DNA from: Micromussa lordhowensis
Taxonomy: Eukaryota; Cnidaria; Anthozoa; Scleractinia; Lobophylliidae
DNA: 64,000 nucleotides
Direction: 5' to 3'
Assembly: GCA_964020085.1 (NCBI GenBank)
Contig: OZ026600.1
Span: 38,631,419 to 38,695,418, forward strand
Shown here: positions 35,701-41,894 of the stretch, piece by piece
Position numbering within the stretch: the stretch's first letter is position 1
How the letters are laid out: the number at the start of each line of letters is the position of its first letter
Notes under the pieces: generated by a model
Seen by the model: only the letters and a program-made list of their open reading frames with translations
The model's database searches: none
Told to the model about the DNA's origin: nothing
Made by a program: the position numbers and the translations under genes

Positions 35701-35703
35701 TAA
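2467..35703 (+). CDS. PACS: Phosphofurin acidic cluster sorting protein (PACS1/PACS2 orthologue), 25 coding exons, 837 aa
   Basis: PACS proteins link cargo with CK2-phosphorylated acidic clusters, such as furin, to AP-1/AP-3 and GGA adaptors at the trans-Golgi network and endosomes. Exons: 2467-2588, 5930-6017, 10445-10534, 19521-19646, 20370-20461, 21362-21411, 21831-21913, 22315-22383, 22512-22574, 24520-24692, 25133-25184, 27103-27180, 27264-27449, 27934-28038, 29009-29115, 30923-31077, 31360-31467, 31990-32092, 32543-32585, 33118-33151, 33317-33455, 33734-33830, 33901-34009, 35296-35418, 35585-35703. All introns are GT-AG, all phases match, and the total is 2514 nt. Recognisable blocks: [20 protein letters not shown] (N-terminus), [18 protein letters not shown] in the cargo-binding region, an acidic cluster at residues 190-217, [36 protein letters not shown] (about 396-405), [33 protein letters not shown] and [19 protein letters not shown] at the C-terminus. 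Length is slightly below human PACS2. The paralogue split is vertebrate, so no number is given. Confidence 0.95.
3481..3534. repeat. Tandem duplication of a 27-bp unit
   Basis: The unit starting gaaataatcaaatttcaaat occurs twice in a row without a mismatch in PACS intron 1. The rest of this intron (2589-5929) holds the foldback element at 4339-4580 and otherwise AT-rich sequence with no gene I can support. Confidence 0.85.
4339..4580. mobile_element. Foldback (MITE-like) element, two nested inverted repeats
   Basis: A short hairpin at 4339-4364 (gagtacaaatatc pairing with gatatttgtactc) precedes a larger foldback. The arm at 4441-4508, from cttattagatgttttggtgt, pairs with the arm ending at 4580, acaccaaaacgtctaataag. 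The arms are about 70 bp with a few mismatches and almost no loop. It is non-coding and looks like a Tc1- or PiggyBac-type MITE, but no clear target duplication was found. Confidence 0.6.
6241..6356. mobile_element. Foldback element of about 116 bp
   Basis: The left arm starts acaattattccactcgcgc and the right arm ends gcgctcttggaataattgt. The inner parts (gagatgattatagccaac against gttggctatctatcatctc) also pair. It lies in PACS intron 2. The remainder of that intron (6018-10444) holds the two MITEs at 7902 and 9518 and no gene. Confidence 0.6.
7902..8926. mobile_element. Non-autonomous MULE-like element with perfect 84-bp terminal inverted repeats
   Basis: The left terminus 7902-7985 starts caacctcgttcccaggctct. 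It is the exact reverse complement of 8843-8926, as far as I can align by eye. The 9-bp sequence acaactttc flanks both ends (7893-7901 and 8927-8935) as a target-site duplication. Long TIRs with a 9-bp duplication fit Mutator-like elements. The 857-bp interior encodes no transposase. It contains a short open stretch on the + strand (to about 8243) that could be captured sequence. Perfect TIRs imply recent insertion. Confidence 0.8.
9518..9938. mobile_element. Harbinger-like MITE with inverted repeats of about 140 bp and a TTA duplication
   Basis: The left end aggcggcgaaatacgagata pairs with the right end tatctcgtatttcgccgcct. Pairing extends inwards through the conserved block around cacgcaaggtgaaaa for about 140 bp per arm. 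TTA lies immediately outside both ends (9515-9517 and 9939-9941), the usual PIF/Harbinger target duplication. Repeated ttgcgcaaca-type words fill the interior. It encodes nothing credible. Confidence 0.7.
11232..11274. repeat. (AAT)n microsatellite
   Basis: About 14 consecutive AAT units in PACS intron 3. The intron from 10535 to 12841 shows no other feature I can support. Confidence 0.95.
12842..13296 (+). repeat. Ngaro split direct repeat, copy A1
   Basis: This 455-bp sequence, starting tggtaattttacttgtaaaa, recurs at 17659-18113 with three differences seen by eye. It forms the left end of the element and probably holds its promoter, because the first ORF begins 26 bp after it. Confidence 0.9.
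13322..14641 (+). CDS. Ngaro ORF1, gag-like protein with SAP-like and zinc-finger motifs
   Basis: A 439-aa ORF with a good ATG just after repeat A1. Residues 17-57 ([20 protein letters not shown] and onward, with [10 protein letters not shown]) resemble a SAP DNA-binding helix-loop-helix. The middle is Pro/Ser/Gln-rich. The C-terminal part has Cys/His clusters ([15 protein letters not shown], then [20 protein letters not shown] and [10 protein letters not shown]), as expected for nucleic-acid binding by a retroelement gag. Its last 176 bases overlap the start of the RT frame, so RT is probably expressed by frameshift or re-initiation. It has no stop or frameshift. Confidence 0.85.
   Translation: MRRHSNRRNRPKSFDPKDMSFQDLQALPKKSLLLLASARNLVTTGSKAQLAQRIFEHDNNNLPRPPAATTDQANIPQLQSQNVIEVPNTDQTFTSGQLDQLRVLIAEAVGTESRRPAGEINTALLSPVSASSQPRAHDSFQQNGVLPSSNSLGPRPLEVNTVTPGLLPPSLLPVAQPQSNPADQHLPPLPQKLKHKILKREYVDFTDLLSSNMYPVHTSSSSDNFTLAINPDDTSTLSFVPSQQKKSRINGLSSWLEAWNLYFRTLLSGFPHLAPDLLAYQDQICKFSRKYKSSAWLMYDTAFRHMAASNPSTSWSTINEQLYNDILKEETLPFCITCHSYGHRTVACLSRSKPTQSFRPSAGGFVANTSSTSTMPDTVKSSASTVNPPPQAFQPNARWSICRDFNRRLCRRPNCQFQHICNKPECGGNHPGFQCPKPV
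14466..16253 (+). CDS. Ngaro ORF2, reverse transcriptase and RNase H
   Basis: A 595-aa open frame; the first 60 or so codons overlap ORF1 and may not be translated. RT motifs in order: [48 protein letters not shown] and the catalytic MHYLDDYF. RNase H follows with [41 protein letters not shown] and [15 protein letters not shown], so the D-E-D-D set is visible. RT followed directly by RNase H is the DIRS/Ngaro order. The end of this ORF overlaps the start of the recombinase frame. No disabling change was seen. Confidence 0.92.
   Translation: MQALSTRLPKPFSQMRDGQSAATSTAASAADLTASSNTSAISPNAVEITLASSVLNQSDSSFTPPLLSSPTTPIVIPNLATELKNHPNQKFASDLLHDLQWGCRLGYTGPRSPRVTPNLKSATLHPQAVSDALAKEVSRGHTAGPFQEPPIQNLQCSPLGVVPKKDRTWRIIMDLSSPHGSSVNDFISKDTYTLHYATFDQALALVSRHGQNALMAKLDIKHAFRLCPVHPADLELLGIHWDGQYYIDLRLPFGLRSSPYLFNRLADAFEWILKNNYMITDLMHYLDDYFTVGPPNSKTCSDNVNIMIHMASHLGIPLAPEKLEGPTTSLVFLGILLDTNRMETALPEDKLRELLAELQRWCSRKKCLKRELLSLIGKLNWACRVIPAGRIFLRRLIDLSTTARLPHHHISMNLEARRDIAWWQRFLPTWNGRAIIPDPYWSRSPDLALFTDASGTLGYGIYYSGYWIAETWPPALQGRSIQWKELYPIALACLLWGHTWPGKKILFHCDNQAVVDIWASGTSRDPNIMHLVRSIFFSGATHHFTILVAHIAGTNNSIADSLSRLQIVRFHQLAPAADPTPTPIPPSAQTLWNVV
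16310..17242 (+). CDS. Ngaro ORF3, tyrosine recombinase
   Basis: Site-specific recombinase of the phage-integrase fold that inserts the circular DNA form. The N-terminal SAM-like part is seen at [13 protein letters not shown]. The catalytic region shows the first Arg in FLRSSEFT, the [15 protein letters not shown] box (H-x-x-R), then [15 protein letters not shown] with the nucleophile Tyr. The frame is already open upstream of 16310 ([14 protein letters not shown] and [10 protein letters not shown] lie before it and overlap the end of ORF2). The true start is therefore probably further 5', by frameshift or internal initiation. Confidence 0.9.
   Translation: MRRYTAFCTSRQWQSFPATESTLRYFAAFLSDQVSYRTVKLYMASIRFFHIENNLPDPFRDAPLLHLLLRGIKRSVGLSSKRRLPITMSLLRKLKSELAQAPDILPRDKLMLWSAFTLAFFAFLRSSEFTSPSTSQFNALSHLSASDISFTSDGSISLHLKSSKTDPYRQGCSLLIASSGHSVCAVRAIKKYMAHHPLNPDGPFYIFQSGLYLTRSQVTSTLRLLLNRLNIPTELYASHSFRIGAATTAAEAGLPPWLIQTLGRWSSNCFAIYIRTPSSILQKVPGLLAKAAAGTQSVWNPQEGRCTYLT
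17285..17656 (+). repeat. Ngaro split direct repeat, copy B1
   Basis: This 372-bp sequence recurs at 18158-18529 with one difference seen. It contains three spaced copies of a near-palindrome, gtgtggcatgcgccacac or a one-base variant, at about 17367, 17411 and 17459, each followed by a ttgtnggctcatcc-type spacer. Confidence 0.9.
17659..18113 (+). repeat. Ngaro split direct repeat, copy A2
   Basis: Second copy of the 455-bp A repeat, two bases after B1. The B1-A2 boundary is the expected circle-junction copy. Confidence 0.9.
18158..18529 (+). repeat. Ngaro split direct repeat, copy B2 (right end)
   Basis: Second copy of the 372-bp B repeat, ending gaagttgtt at the right boundary of the element. 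It carries the same three palindromes as B1. Confidence 0.9.
18555..18735 (+). pseudogene. BEN-domain C-terminal fragment
   Basis: Translation contains [19 protein letters not shown], then [19 protein letters not shown]. This is the C-terminal helix pattern of BEN domains, which are DNA-binding modules found in chromatin factors and in many cnidarian transposon-linked proteins. A splice-acceptor-like ctaactgcag lies just 5'. The N-terminal half of the domain is absent. The sequence begins about 25 bp beyond the right end of the Ngaro element, so it may be an exon relic or a fragment of another mobile element. Confidence 0.5.
18835..19115 (-). pseudogene. LINE RT C-terminal fragment with 3' tail, antisense in PACS intron 3
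   Basis: Reading - strand from about 19110, the frame gives [18 protein letters not shown] then KDIKES. This is the conserved box near the C-terminus of CR1/Jockey-type LINE proteins. A stop and an AT-rich 3'UTR follow, down to a degenerate (GAATT)n-like tail around 18815-18835. It is strongly 5'-truncated. Confidence 0.6.
22625..22642. repeat. Short interstitial telomere-like repeat
   Basis: Three consecutive TTAGGG-type units in PACS intron 9. TTAGGG is the metazoan telomere repeat. The array is too short to be a real telomere. Confidence 0.6.
23096..24390 (-). pseudogene. 5'-truncated L1/Tx1-like LINE, antisense in PACS intron 9
   Basis: The - strand ORF 24254-23391 (287 codons) carries the C-terminal part of a LINE ORF2: [17 protein letters not shown], a zinc-binding [18 protein letters not shown], and [13 protein letters not shown] near the end. 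The 3' end is marked by a run of about 20 T on the + strand (23097-23118), which is a poly(A) tail on the - strand. Coding similarity continues upstream of the ORF to about 24390 ([12 protein letters not shown]) in another frame. RT is missing, so the copy is dead on arrival. The poly(A) tail and CCHC ending favour the L1/Tx1 group. Confidence 0.7.
24755..25010 (+). mobile_element. Diverged tRNA-derived SINE
   Basis: Begins ggaggctcgctggcttaacg (A-box region) and carries a B-box, gggttcgatccctgg. A body follows that matches the better preserved SINE at 26175-26480 over gtgcctctctccatccaggg, tagcatcccgt and acaggataagttctg. It lies in PACS intron 10. Confidence 0.65.
25690..26830 (-). pseudogene. 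Decayed THAP-domain / DDE_Tnp_4-type transposase relic
   Basis: Pieces on the - strand in several frames. Near 26690-26780: [20 protein letters not shown], the start of a C2CH THAP zinc finger. Near 26500-26660: HNLCCSEHF and [14 protein letters not shown], the end of the THAP domain. Near 25900-26140: [11 protein letters not shown] and then, in a shifted frame, [13 protein letters not shown]. Below 25900: KFYIGFPD and LWHF. This order is typical of THAP-DDE4 transposon proteins. Frameshifts and a SINE insertion (26175-26480) break it. The assignment rests on motif memory. Confidence 0.5.
26175..26480 (+). mobile_element. tRNA-derived SINE
   Basis: The tRNA-like head starts gggaggcgcggtggcctcgt, with an A-box around ggttagtgcgctcg and a B-box gggttcaagccctgg. 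It is followed by a tRNA-unrelated body (gtgttcttgggcaagacact; gtgacctgcgatggactagc). The same family is seen diverged at 24755-25010. The element interrupts the THAP transposase relic. Confidence 0.8.
28430..28745 (+). repeat. LINE 3' tails ending in (ATT)n microsatellites
   Basis: Two AT-rich 3'UTR-like stretches. One has ggccccactgaaaactgcct and the other has cttttacgaatcgaataaaa. Each runs into long (ATT)n arrays, at about 28508-28530 and 28665-28741. This is the tail style of LINEs in this genome. Confidence 0.6.
28755..28970. mobile_element. SINE/MITE copy with the gatcatcgcagttatacaca ends
   Basis: Shares the blocks gaatatatgaaagatcgta, gaactgcggagaaagatat and gattgatcatcgcagttat with copies at 32715-32985 and 37083-37375. 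Here the tRNA-like head is missing, and a second inverted block (gttgtgtgtataacggcgat) makes a foldback. Confidence 0.6.
29266..29492 (+). mobile_element. Short retroelement 3' end with hairpin (shared with 57508-57745)
   Basis: Nearly the same sequence as 57508-57745: gctgtctccataatttgtat, then a strong hairpin made of ggaagcctata and tataggcttcc, ending ggaaaaaataaatg. Two dispersed copies with the same 3' end indicate a SINE or LINE tail. Confidence 0.75.
29561..29804. repeat. Adjacent perfect hairpin and long foldback
   Basis: 29561-29596 is a palindrome (ccgagcgggcaagatgg pairing with ccatcttgcccgctcgg). 29651-29720 and 29731-29804 are arms of about 70 bp (gggttattgaccaagtgtga against tcacacttcagtaaccc) around a short loop. 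Both are MITE-like structures in PACS intron 15. Confidence 0.7.
31640..31790 (+). mobile_element. LINE 3' tail of the 454-1372 family
   Basis: Contains tttacacggccccagaatct, then aaacccttcgtgtttaaat and a (TTG)n-type tail. This parallels the 3'UTR hairpin and ATG tail of the LINE ending at 1372. It is non-coding and lies in PACS intron 17. Confidence 0.6.
32715..32985. mobile_element. SINE with a tRNA-like head on the - strand
   Basis: Contains a - strand tRNA-like block (B-box complement gggattcgaacccatgacct at about 32840-32860, and the complement of the gagcactgcaccgg arm) between repeats of gaactgcggagaaagat and gattgatcatcgcag. It is not a functional tRNA gene: the acceptor stem is missing and the left part breaks off after ccaact. 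Confidence 0.65.
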
Positions 35704-36548
35704 CTCTCCTTCCCAGTTTACCTCGTAATCTTCCTGCCGGCAAGGACTGTTTATAAGTTGAGATTATTTTGGTTACCAAGTCAGTACCCAGAAGCCCTTT
35801 GTTTAAAGACTTGCGCCTCATGCGCGAATGAAGGAGTCATTTCATGTTCACCGTTTCTTATTAGTTGTCATTTTGAAACAGGTAACATGTAAATGACCTA
35901 GTGTCACGTGCTGTGACATAAATACTCTTGTAGAGTCGCAGATTCCTTTATGAAAGATATCAACAAGCAGCTTAAATTCGTGTAAATTGTTAATAGAAAA
36001 TTATGATATTTGGAGAAAGAGCTACTGAGAAGCGCTGAGGGCACATAAAGGTGCATAATGTTTTCCCAGAACCACGTATGGGGTAAAGCCACATCGATTT
36101 CAAAATTTTATTTACTTGAATGTATAAAGATTGAAAATTTATCCAGCTTTATTTCGACCGTAATGAAAACAAGATTATGTGCGAATCTATTTTTTAAGTT
36201 GTATTTTGAGATGTGCATAACGATTTAAGAGGTTTATAATTTATTATAGAAAGTTATTGTTAAAAAAGAACGAACTGTCTCCTTTCAAATGTATTATAGT
36301 TAAAATAGTGATTATCAAATATCGTTCCAAAGACAGGCTAATCATTTATATTTCAAGTTCTTGAATGATTCAAATATCCTCGATAAGATGTAATGAAGTT
36401 AGTTTTGTACTCGGCGAATTCTTGTGCTTGCTTTTCAAGCTGTTGACGAAGTTTGTTCAAATACTTTTGCTTTTTCATTGGACCTGTATTTTTTTATTAT
36501 TTGAAGACTGACTTTTAAGTTGGTTTCTGATGCGGATAGTGAAAAAAG

Positions 36549-36554
36549 AATAAA
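36549..36554 (+). terminator. Candidate PACS poly(A) signal
   Basis: First clear AATAAA after the PACS stop at 35703, which would give a 3'UTR of about 0.85 kb. The stretch 35704-36550 shows nothing else I can identify. Use of the site is inferred. Confidence 0.4.
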
Positions 36555-37016
36555 GTTATCTTCCTCGATTTACGAAACACAAGACAGTTGCACTTGCGTT
36601 ACTTGTCTCCGCCTTGAAATTAGAGAAAGGAGGCTCTGTGTCACGCCATGTTACGTTATCACGCTAACTGAAGTAATATATCAAACCATAGTTATCTATG
36701 ATCAAACTGTTCACCTGCTGATGGTTACCGGGCGGACTTTCTAACAGACTGGTAAGTCATGTGTCTCCAGAGCCCGCTTTTCCTCGGGCAATGCCTTTAA
36801 AAGGGACAGAGGTGATGAGTTGACCCTCTTCCTCATCAACTATCACCACTGAGTATGTATTTACCGTAGTCTGTTTTGAATCCGTGAATTTGATCTGCCG
36901 TTCTTTTTGTGCTGATAGAAAACTGTTATACACGTGAATGTACGTGATTTGTATGTTTGAAATTGCCCGATGTAACACACAATGTAGTCTTCACAAGGGC
37001 CTCCTTGGGGACAGTG

Positions 37017-37720
37017 GAAAGTGGCGGTCGGTTATAGAGAGGTGGCCTTGATATGGAGGTAGGGGTGTAATAAGACACCTGTTATGAAGACATGATTGAT
37101 CATCGCAGTTATACACACAACTTAAACAGTTCTGAATTAAAGCCTGAAAAAAATTCAGGCTGGAACGGCATTCGAACCCATGACCTCTGCGATACCGGTG
37201 CAGTGCTCTACCAACTGAGCTATCAAGCCATCTGGGAGCTGGTCACATTGTGAGTTCGTAATATACCAGTGGAAGGTGACGAATGCAACTGAATATATGA
37301 AAGATGATGTATTTGAACTGCGGAGAAAGATGAATGAATGAATATGAAGATATGATTGATCATCGCAGTTATACACTTTTTGTTTGTTTTAGAATATAAC
37401 TGTACGTAAGACAATGGAAATATATCAATGAAACAGAAACAAAGACCAACGACGTGTTGTGCGCATCAAGTGTGGTGACTTTTTGCGATAAAAAATGGTG
37501 TTTTCCAAACACCGTTCGCAATTTATCGGTTAACTGGCCGTTGTCGAGAGGTTCCTTTGTCAGTCGTGACGCGTTTTAGTGGCCGTTGCCGTTGTGGAGG
37601 GGTGGCCGTTGTAAAGAGGTTAAAATAAGAGTGCATGTATGGTATGGACTTTCCGCTGGGACCAAGAAAACTGGCCTTTGTAGAGAGTTGGCCGTTAGTG
37701 GACTATGCATTACTTGACCT
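37017..37720. repeat. Degenerate ggccgttg-type minisatellite split by a SINE
   Basis: Words such as ggtggccttgatatggagg at 37045 and tggccgttgtcgagaggttc, gtggccgttgtaaagaggtt and tggcctttgtagagagttgg at 37530-37700 recur with spacings of a few tens of bases. They lie on both sides of the SINE at 37083-37375, as if the SINE had inserted into the array. 36555-37016 holds nothing I can assign. Confidence 0.4.
37083..37375. mobile_element. SINE with a tRNA-like head on the - strand
   Basis: Best copy of the family. On the - strand it shows tagctcagttggtagagca (A-box arm) and gaggtcatgggttcgaat (B-box arm) at about 37165-37225. It is flanked by gaactgcggagaaagat and gattgatcatcgcagttata. The anticodon arm mispairs and there is no acceptor stem, so it is a SINE rather than a tRNA gene. 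Confidence 0.7.
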
Positions 37721-37937
37721 TTTTTTATGCGACTATGGTAAATTGATACTAAAAAAATTGGACTACTGGCCCTCGTTTGCCACGAGTGATAGTCCAGTCA
37801 GCTGCGCCTCGTAGAAAACTCGGGCTCCTAGTCTAATTGTTAAACAGAAATCACAAGTTCATATGTAAAGAGTGGGATTTCTTAGCGAGGTTTCGTAAAG
37901 CCGTTTTTTTATTATGTACTTCATTGCTTAAGGCTTC

Positions 37938-38135
37938 CTATTCAGCTTTTCCCTTCCTATCCGTGCAAGCCAACCATCTGCCATCACCTATATCAATTGG
38001 CTGATGACAACCCATGTTATATTGATAATTTGGTTTTATCAACTGGGTTGATAATGTGAATTGGCCACCGTAAAGAGATTCGGAAGCTGACGTTTCGGGC
38101 GTTAGCTCTTCGTCGGAGCGAATCGACGCCGACCG

Positions 38136-38165
<30 letters not shown>
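37938..38165 (-). mobile_element. Penelope-like element terminal relic
   Basis: The stretch with ttggttttatcaactgggtt and aatgtgaattggccaccgta, followed by ggaagctgacgtttcgggcg, is characteristic of terminal repeats of Penelope-like retroelements in cnidarians. No RT or GIY-YIG coding sequence is present. Confidence 0.5.
38076..38124 (-). ncRNA. Degenerate hammerhead-ribozyme motif
   Basis: On the - strand the order is gattcg (stem I), ccgacga (canonical CUGANGA with U to C), a short stem-loop gagc-taac-gccc (one mismatch), cgaaac, gtc, and then cgaatc closing stem I against gattcg. This is the layout of the minimal hammerheads reported in Penelope-like elements. The core change and the stem II mismatch suggest that this copy is inactive. 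Confidence 0.45.
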
Positions 38166-38166
<1 letters not shown>

Positions 38167-38447
38167 TGCCCCCTTTATTCATGTTATATTGAGGCAGCCC
38201 GTCCTTGGAACAATGTGCCAACTTAGGGCATGAGAAGGATCTCGGATGATAGCAGCCTGGGCCCGTCTACTCGTAGCTGTGCATCACGCAAGCGGCAGAT
38301 ATAGGTGACTCAACGACTTCTTTATATTTGTATTTAAACTTTTAACTTTCTTGTTGAATAATTTTTCAGTAGTCTCTAGTAGTATTTTTCTCAGTAGTCT
38401 CTCTCGCCGTTAGAACGCCATAATCCTTCATTTCATCGTGGAAGTAG

Positions 38448-38640
38448 TTTTTTTTTTTACAATTTTATTCACACTGTTTAACTATTTACATACACATCGC
38501 TACAAACTAAAGGAACGAAAAGAAAGAGCTGAAAAAAGATAAAATGACACCGACGTATAGTCGAGCACAAAACTAAAATCCAAAACTAAAGAGCCACCGA
38601 AATTTTTATCCTCATCAGCCATAGCCTGAGGAGGGGGTAA
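38448..38640 (-). mobile_element. Possible poly(A)-tailed LINE 3'UTR
   Basis: A T-run at 38449-38459 is followed by acaattttattcacactgtt and AT-rich non-coding sequence. It resembles the 3' end of the - strand LINE at 23096 in style. No coding part is visible. 38640-38998 shows nothing I can name. Confidence 0.3.
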
Positions 38641-38998
38641 CTTTTCAGTCAGGGTTCAATAGCTCGCTTTGTCTGAAAACAAGCAAAGTTCTGGCGGTGC
38701 GTGACAAAAAGATAAGAACGCATTTGCTGAAAAATATATACCTATCTCCTTATTATTAGCCTCTTTAGGAGTTAAAGTATTAGGGAACGTGCTTATTTAA
38801 ATGATACTTGTTCAGTTCAGATAATGAGTCGCCTAGATAGCCAAAGTAAGTTCCAGATGTTTACATTATTTTCCGACCGCCATGTTGGTGTACAACCGGG
38901 TTACCTGGGTCTCTGTAAATTTGTGCAAACTGAAAACTTTCGACCAATATCTGAAATTTGAGAAAACGTACAGACCTAAAACTTGGAGAAGCGTCTTC

Positions 38999-39004
38999 TT
39001 TATT
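38999..39004 (-). terminator. Candidate poly(A) signal of the DnaJ gene
   Basis: The complement reads AATAAA, about 0.3 kb beyond the stop at 39311 on the - strand. Confidence 0.4.
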
Positions 39005-39310
39005 TATCTCCTATAGTATCATAATTTCTTGACTTTATCCACTGAATGGTTTTCGAATTATTTTTTTGTTGTTGCCTGACAGTGCAAACGAAGAATAGGA
39101 TGGCTCAGTAGCCGGCTTTACCTGTAGTATGTTCTGTTTCAAATGATAGCTTAGTCCGAATCGCTTTTTAGCATTTCTTTGTAATTGCTTTCTCTAGTTT
39201 GTTGTCATCAGGAAATGTTCTGTCCTTCTGTTTCGTCTTGTTTCTCCGTGTTTAGTTACTTCCAAGCTCTTTCTCTTCATTTCTATAAACAGTATCTGGC
39301 TGCATTCTTT

Positions 39311-40450
39311 TCACCTTTCAGGCTTTTTTGGGGTCGTTTCCCTGCTACAATCACCAGGTCTTCCTTTTTCGCTAGTGCATGTATCTTGAACCTTCTCGTC
39401 ATATTTCATTGAATTCAATTCTCTGCCAAAATGGTCTGAGTTGAGCTTATTGCTTTTACCTTCAGCGGCATTGTTTGTGTCTCCAAGTTTCCAGTGTTCG
39501 CAGTTTGGAGAAGATGATGCTGAACTACAACAATGCTCCTCTTCCTCCTGCTGTCGTCTATTGCTGTTTCTAGGTCCTTTAGGCGGAAACTGTTGACTTC
39601 TTCTGTTATCCCAGTCTGGTTTCTTTTCTTCAGAAGCTTGTGACTTAACAGGTGACGAGTTGGAGGATTTTGCAGTTTGTTTCTTCTTGTGATGTTTCTT
39701 GGGCTTTCGTCCTTTTTGCCACTCGGATGCTGTCATTTGGCTTTTGTTTTTGTTTCTTTGCTTTGACTTGGAAGACATATTTGGTTTTGAGCTCTCTTCT
39801 TCGTTAAAAACTTGCCGTCCACATTTATAATTTGTAGTTACATCATGATCTGAATCAAACATGGTTTCCTGTTTACTGGGACCGCTCTGTGCTTGTTTTG
39901 TCTCGTCACTGTTTTCGTTACCGCAATCTGAGTATGGTGGTTTATTCTTCTTCCGACCTTTCTGTTTCTTTGGTGGCTTCGCTGAAGACCCACGTTCATA
40001 AGACGGTCGTCCATTCTGAGAATCCTCCTGATCTCGAAACCGAAAATTATGTGATTCGTGGTGCCTTGAACGCTGGTGAAAGAAAGGCCTTCCAAACATG
40101 AAGTCATCGGCTTCGTCAACGTCACTGTCGTCCTCAAATATATTTTCAAACATTCTGGCCATCATTGCTTCTCTCATCCTCCTTCTCATCATCTCCCGAA
40201 AGATTACAAAATGAAAGAAGTTACCAAATCCACTGAAATATTCCGCATCCTGATCGGGGTCTTCGCTCGACACAATTCTCTCGTATCCCTGTCTGAGCGC
40301 TTGAAATTTCTCCGTCGCTTGTGGATCATCAGGATTCTTGTCGGGATGACATTCTCGCGCCTTCTGTTTGTACGCCTTTCTCACTTCTTCTTCCGTAGCG
40401 TTAGTTGAAAGGCCGAGAAGTTCGTAGCTTTCTCTTAGATTCGTCGCCAT
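39311..40450 (-). CDS. J-domain (DnaJ/HSP40) protein with a basic, low-complexity C-terminus
   Basis: Intact 379-aa single-exon ORF. J-domain proteins recruit HSP70 and stimulate its ATPase through the HPD motif. The N-terminal J domain (about residues 8-65) begins ESYELLGLSTNATEEEVRKA and has HPDKNPDDPQATEKF with HPD intact. Residues 70-110 form a Phe/Met-rich segment and an acidic patch (FEDDSDVDEADDFMFG). The rest is rich in Lys, Ser, Gln and Asn (KQKGRKKNKPP, KPKKHHKKKQ), with no Cys-rich zinc domain or DnaJ C-terminal barrel. It is therefore a class C-type or divergent B-type protein, and the lysine clusters suggest nuclear or RNA-associated location. I cannot assign a vertebrate orthologue. 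Confidence 0.85.
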   Translation of the reverse strand: MATNLRESYELLGLSTNATEEEVRKAYKQKARECHPDKNPDDPQATEKFQALRQGYERIVSSEDPDQDAEYFSGFGNFFHFVIFREMMRRRMREAMMARMFENIFEDDSDVDEADDFMFGRPFFHQRSRHHESHNFRFRDQEDSQNGRPSYERGSSAKPPKKQKGRKKNKPPYSDCGNENSDETKQAQSGPSKQETMFDSDHDVTTNYKCGRQVFNEEESSKPNMSSKSKQRNKNKSQMTASEWQKGRKPKKHHKKKQTAKSSNSSPVKSQASEEKKPDWDNRRSQQFPPKGPRNSNRRQQEEEEHCCSSASSSPNCEHWKLGDTNNAAEGKSNKLNSDHFGRELNSMKYDEKVQDTCTSEKGRPGDCSRETTPKKPER

Positions 40451-41880
40451 TTCGATCTTACTTTCAAAGTGAGGGCAACACGGAAATTAGTTTGTTTTGC
40501 CGTCACGTCTGGGCCTGTTCACTATGTAATTCACTATTTTTAATTTGACAAGCCAATCAGAGGCGCTCCAGAGAATTCTAGGAAATGTTTGCAGGTTTCC
40601 GAGAAAGCATTGCATGTGTCATGTTAATAAGCCGACACATGCCAAAGATAACTTCCAATTTTAATACATTAAAATAGAATAATCAAGAAACACAACATTT
40701 AGGCTGTTTCGAACACGCGGAGTGGGAAGTAGGGAGTGCGTAAAAAAAATAAAACTTTAAAAAATTAGAAATGAAATAAAATTTAAAACTGAGTGAATGA
40801 AAAGAATAATTAAATACGTAAACAAACTAAAACTTGAAATTTAAGAAACAAGACGATCTAAGATCGTAAGTCGGGCTGTAGGTAGATGCGTTGTTATGAG
40901 TAGTGCTGATCATCTGTGGTGCGCAGAAGTTCTACAGATAAATCCTTAGAGGTACCAAGATGGTCGTTTGTGGGCATTCTAAGCTAAAGAGGTACAGTAC
41001 TGGCTCAGTAGTCTGAAAGATACCACAAAAGTTCCCACGGTGGACCTTTTGAAGCTGAACACTCAAAGAGGTAGCCAATCCGTCTTTAAAAAAAGACTCT
41101 ATAAGGTGTAAGTTGCACCCCTTTTTTTTTGTAAGGGAGTCGCCTCGGGGGAAGTACATGCGGAAATGACACCTGTGTAAATACAATATCATGAAACTGT
41201 ATTAAATAGCAGTGATGCAATAATCTCATCGTGAAAACAGTGCTTATTTGAACTACCCGATAGATGAAAGTGAAGGCTACGGAAATCGTATTGAAGTTGA
41301 TTTCAGTTTTTATGTATGGAGTCGATGGATTGACGGCCCGTGGGTGAAGGGAGGTGTTGGGGTGGGGGGGGGGGGGGGGACTCCAATAAGAAACAGATGA
41401 GGATGCTGTTGCTTAGGAGTGTAAATTTTAGATTTTGGCCTCGCTTGGAGTTTTCCGAGCTAAGCGCCAATATTTTATGCCGCCAAGGTCTCGTTTAGGG
41501 TTCCGCGAAAAAAAACAGAATTACGCAAATGGAGAACCTGAAGTCAACTATTTTCTCGAGATTTAAGACAATGCTTTCAGAAATTACTTTTAGATAAAAG
41601 CATAAGATGATTGTCTTTAAATCGTTAAAACTAATTGCATGTCGTTTTGGTGTGGTTTTTAACGGTCTCTTTTAGGCGTCAAAATTTGCTTAAGCCACGC
41701 CCAGAGTGGTCTCCTTTAGGGGCTATAAAAAGCTTGAGCTAGCCCAGAGTGGTCTCGTTTAGGGGTTAAATTCAAAATTTCCGACGAGCATCCCTGTCCG
41801 TTCCATATGCGAGTCCCCACCCCTCCTACCGGGATTGACAGTCGGTAAAGGGCTAGTGTTTTTGCACTTTGGTTGGAAAG
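40451..41880. other. Non-coding stretch upstream of the DnaJ gene
   Basis: The first few hundred bases should hold the DnaJ promoter; I see no clear TATA box. A G-run lies at about 41362-41380. Near 41700-41770 a word cagagtggtctc(c/g)tttagggg occurs twice about 48 bp apart, and a related phrase lies at 41480. Nothing coding is supported. Confidence 0.5.
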
Positions 41881-41894
41881 AGGTACAATAAAAT

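Noticed and set aside
37165..37225. tRNA gene on the - strand
   Set aside because: A-box and B-box arms are present, but the acceptor stem is missing and the anticodon stem mispairs; the block recurs inside dispersed repeats, so it is a SINE.
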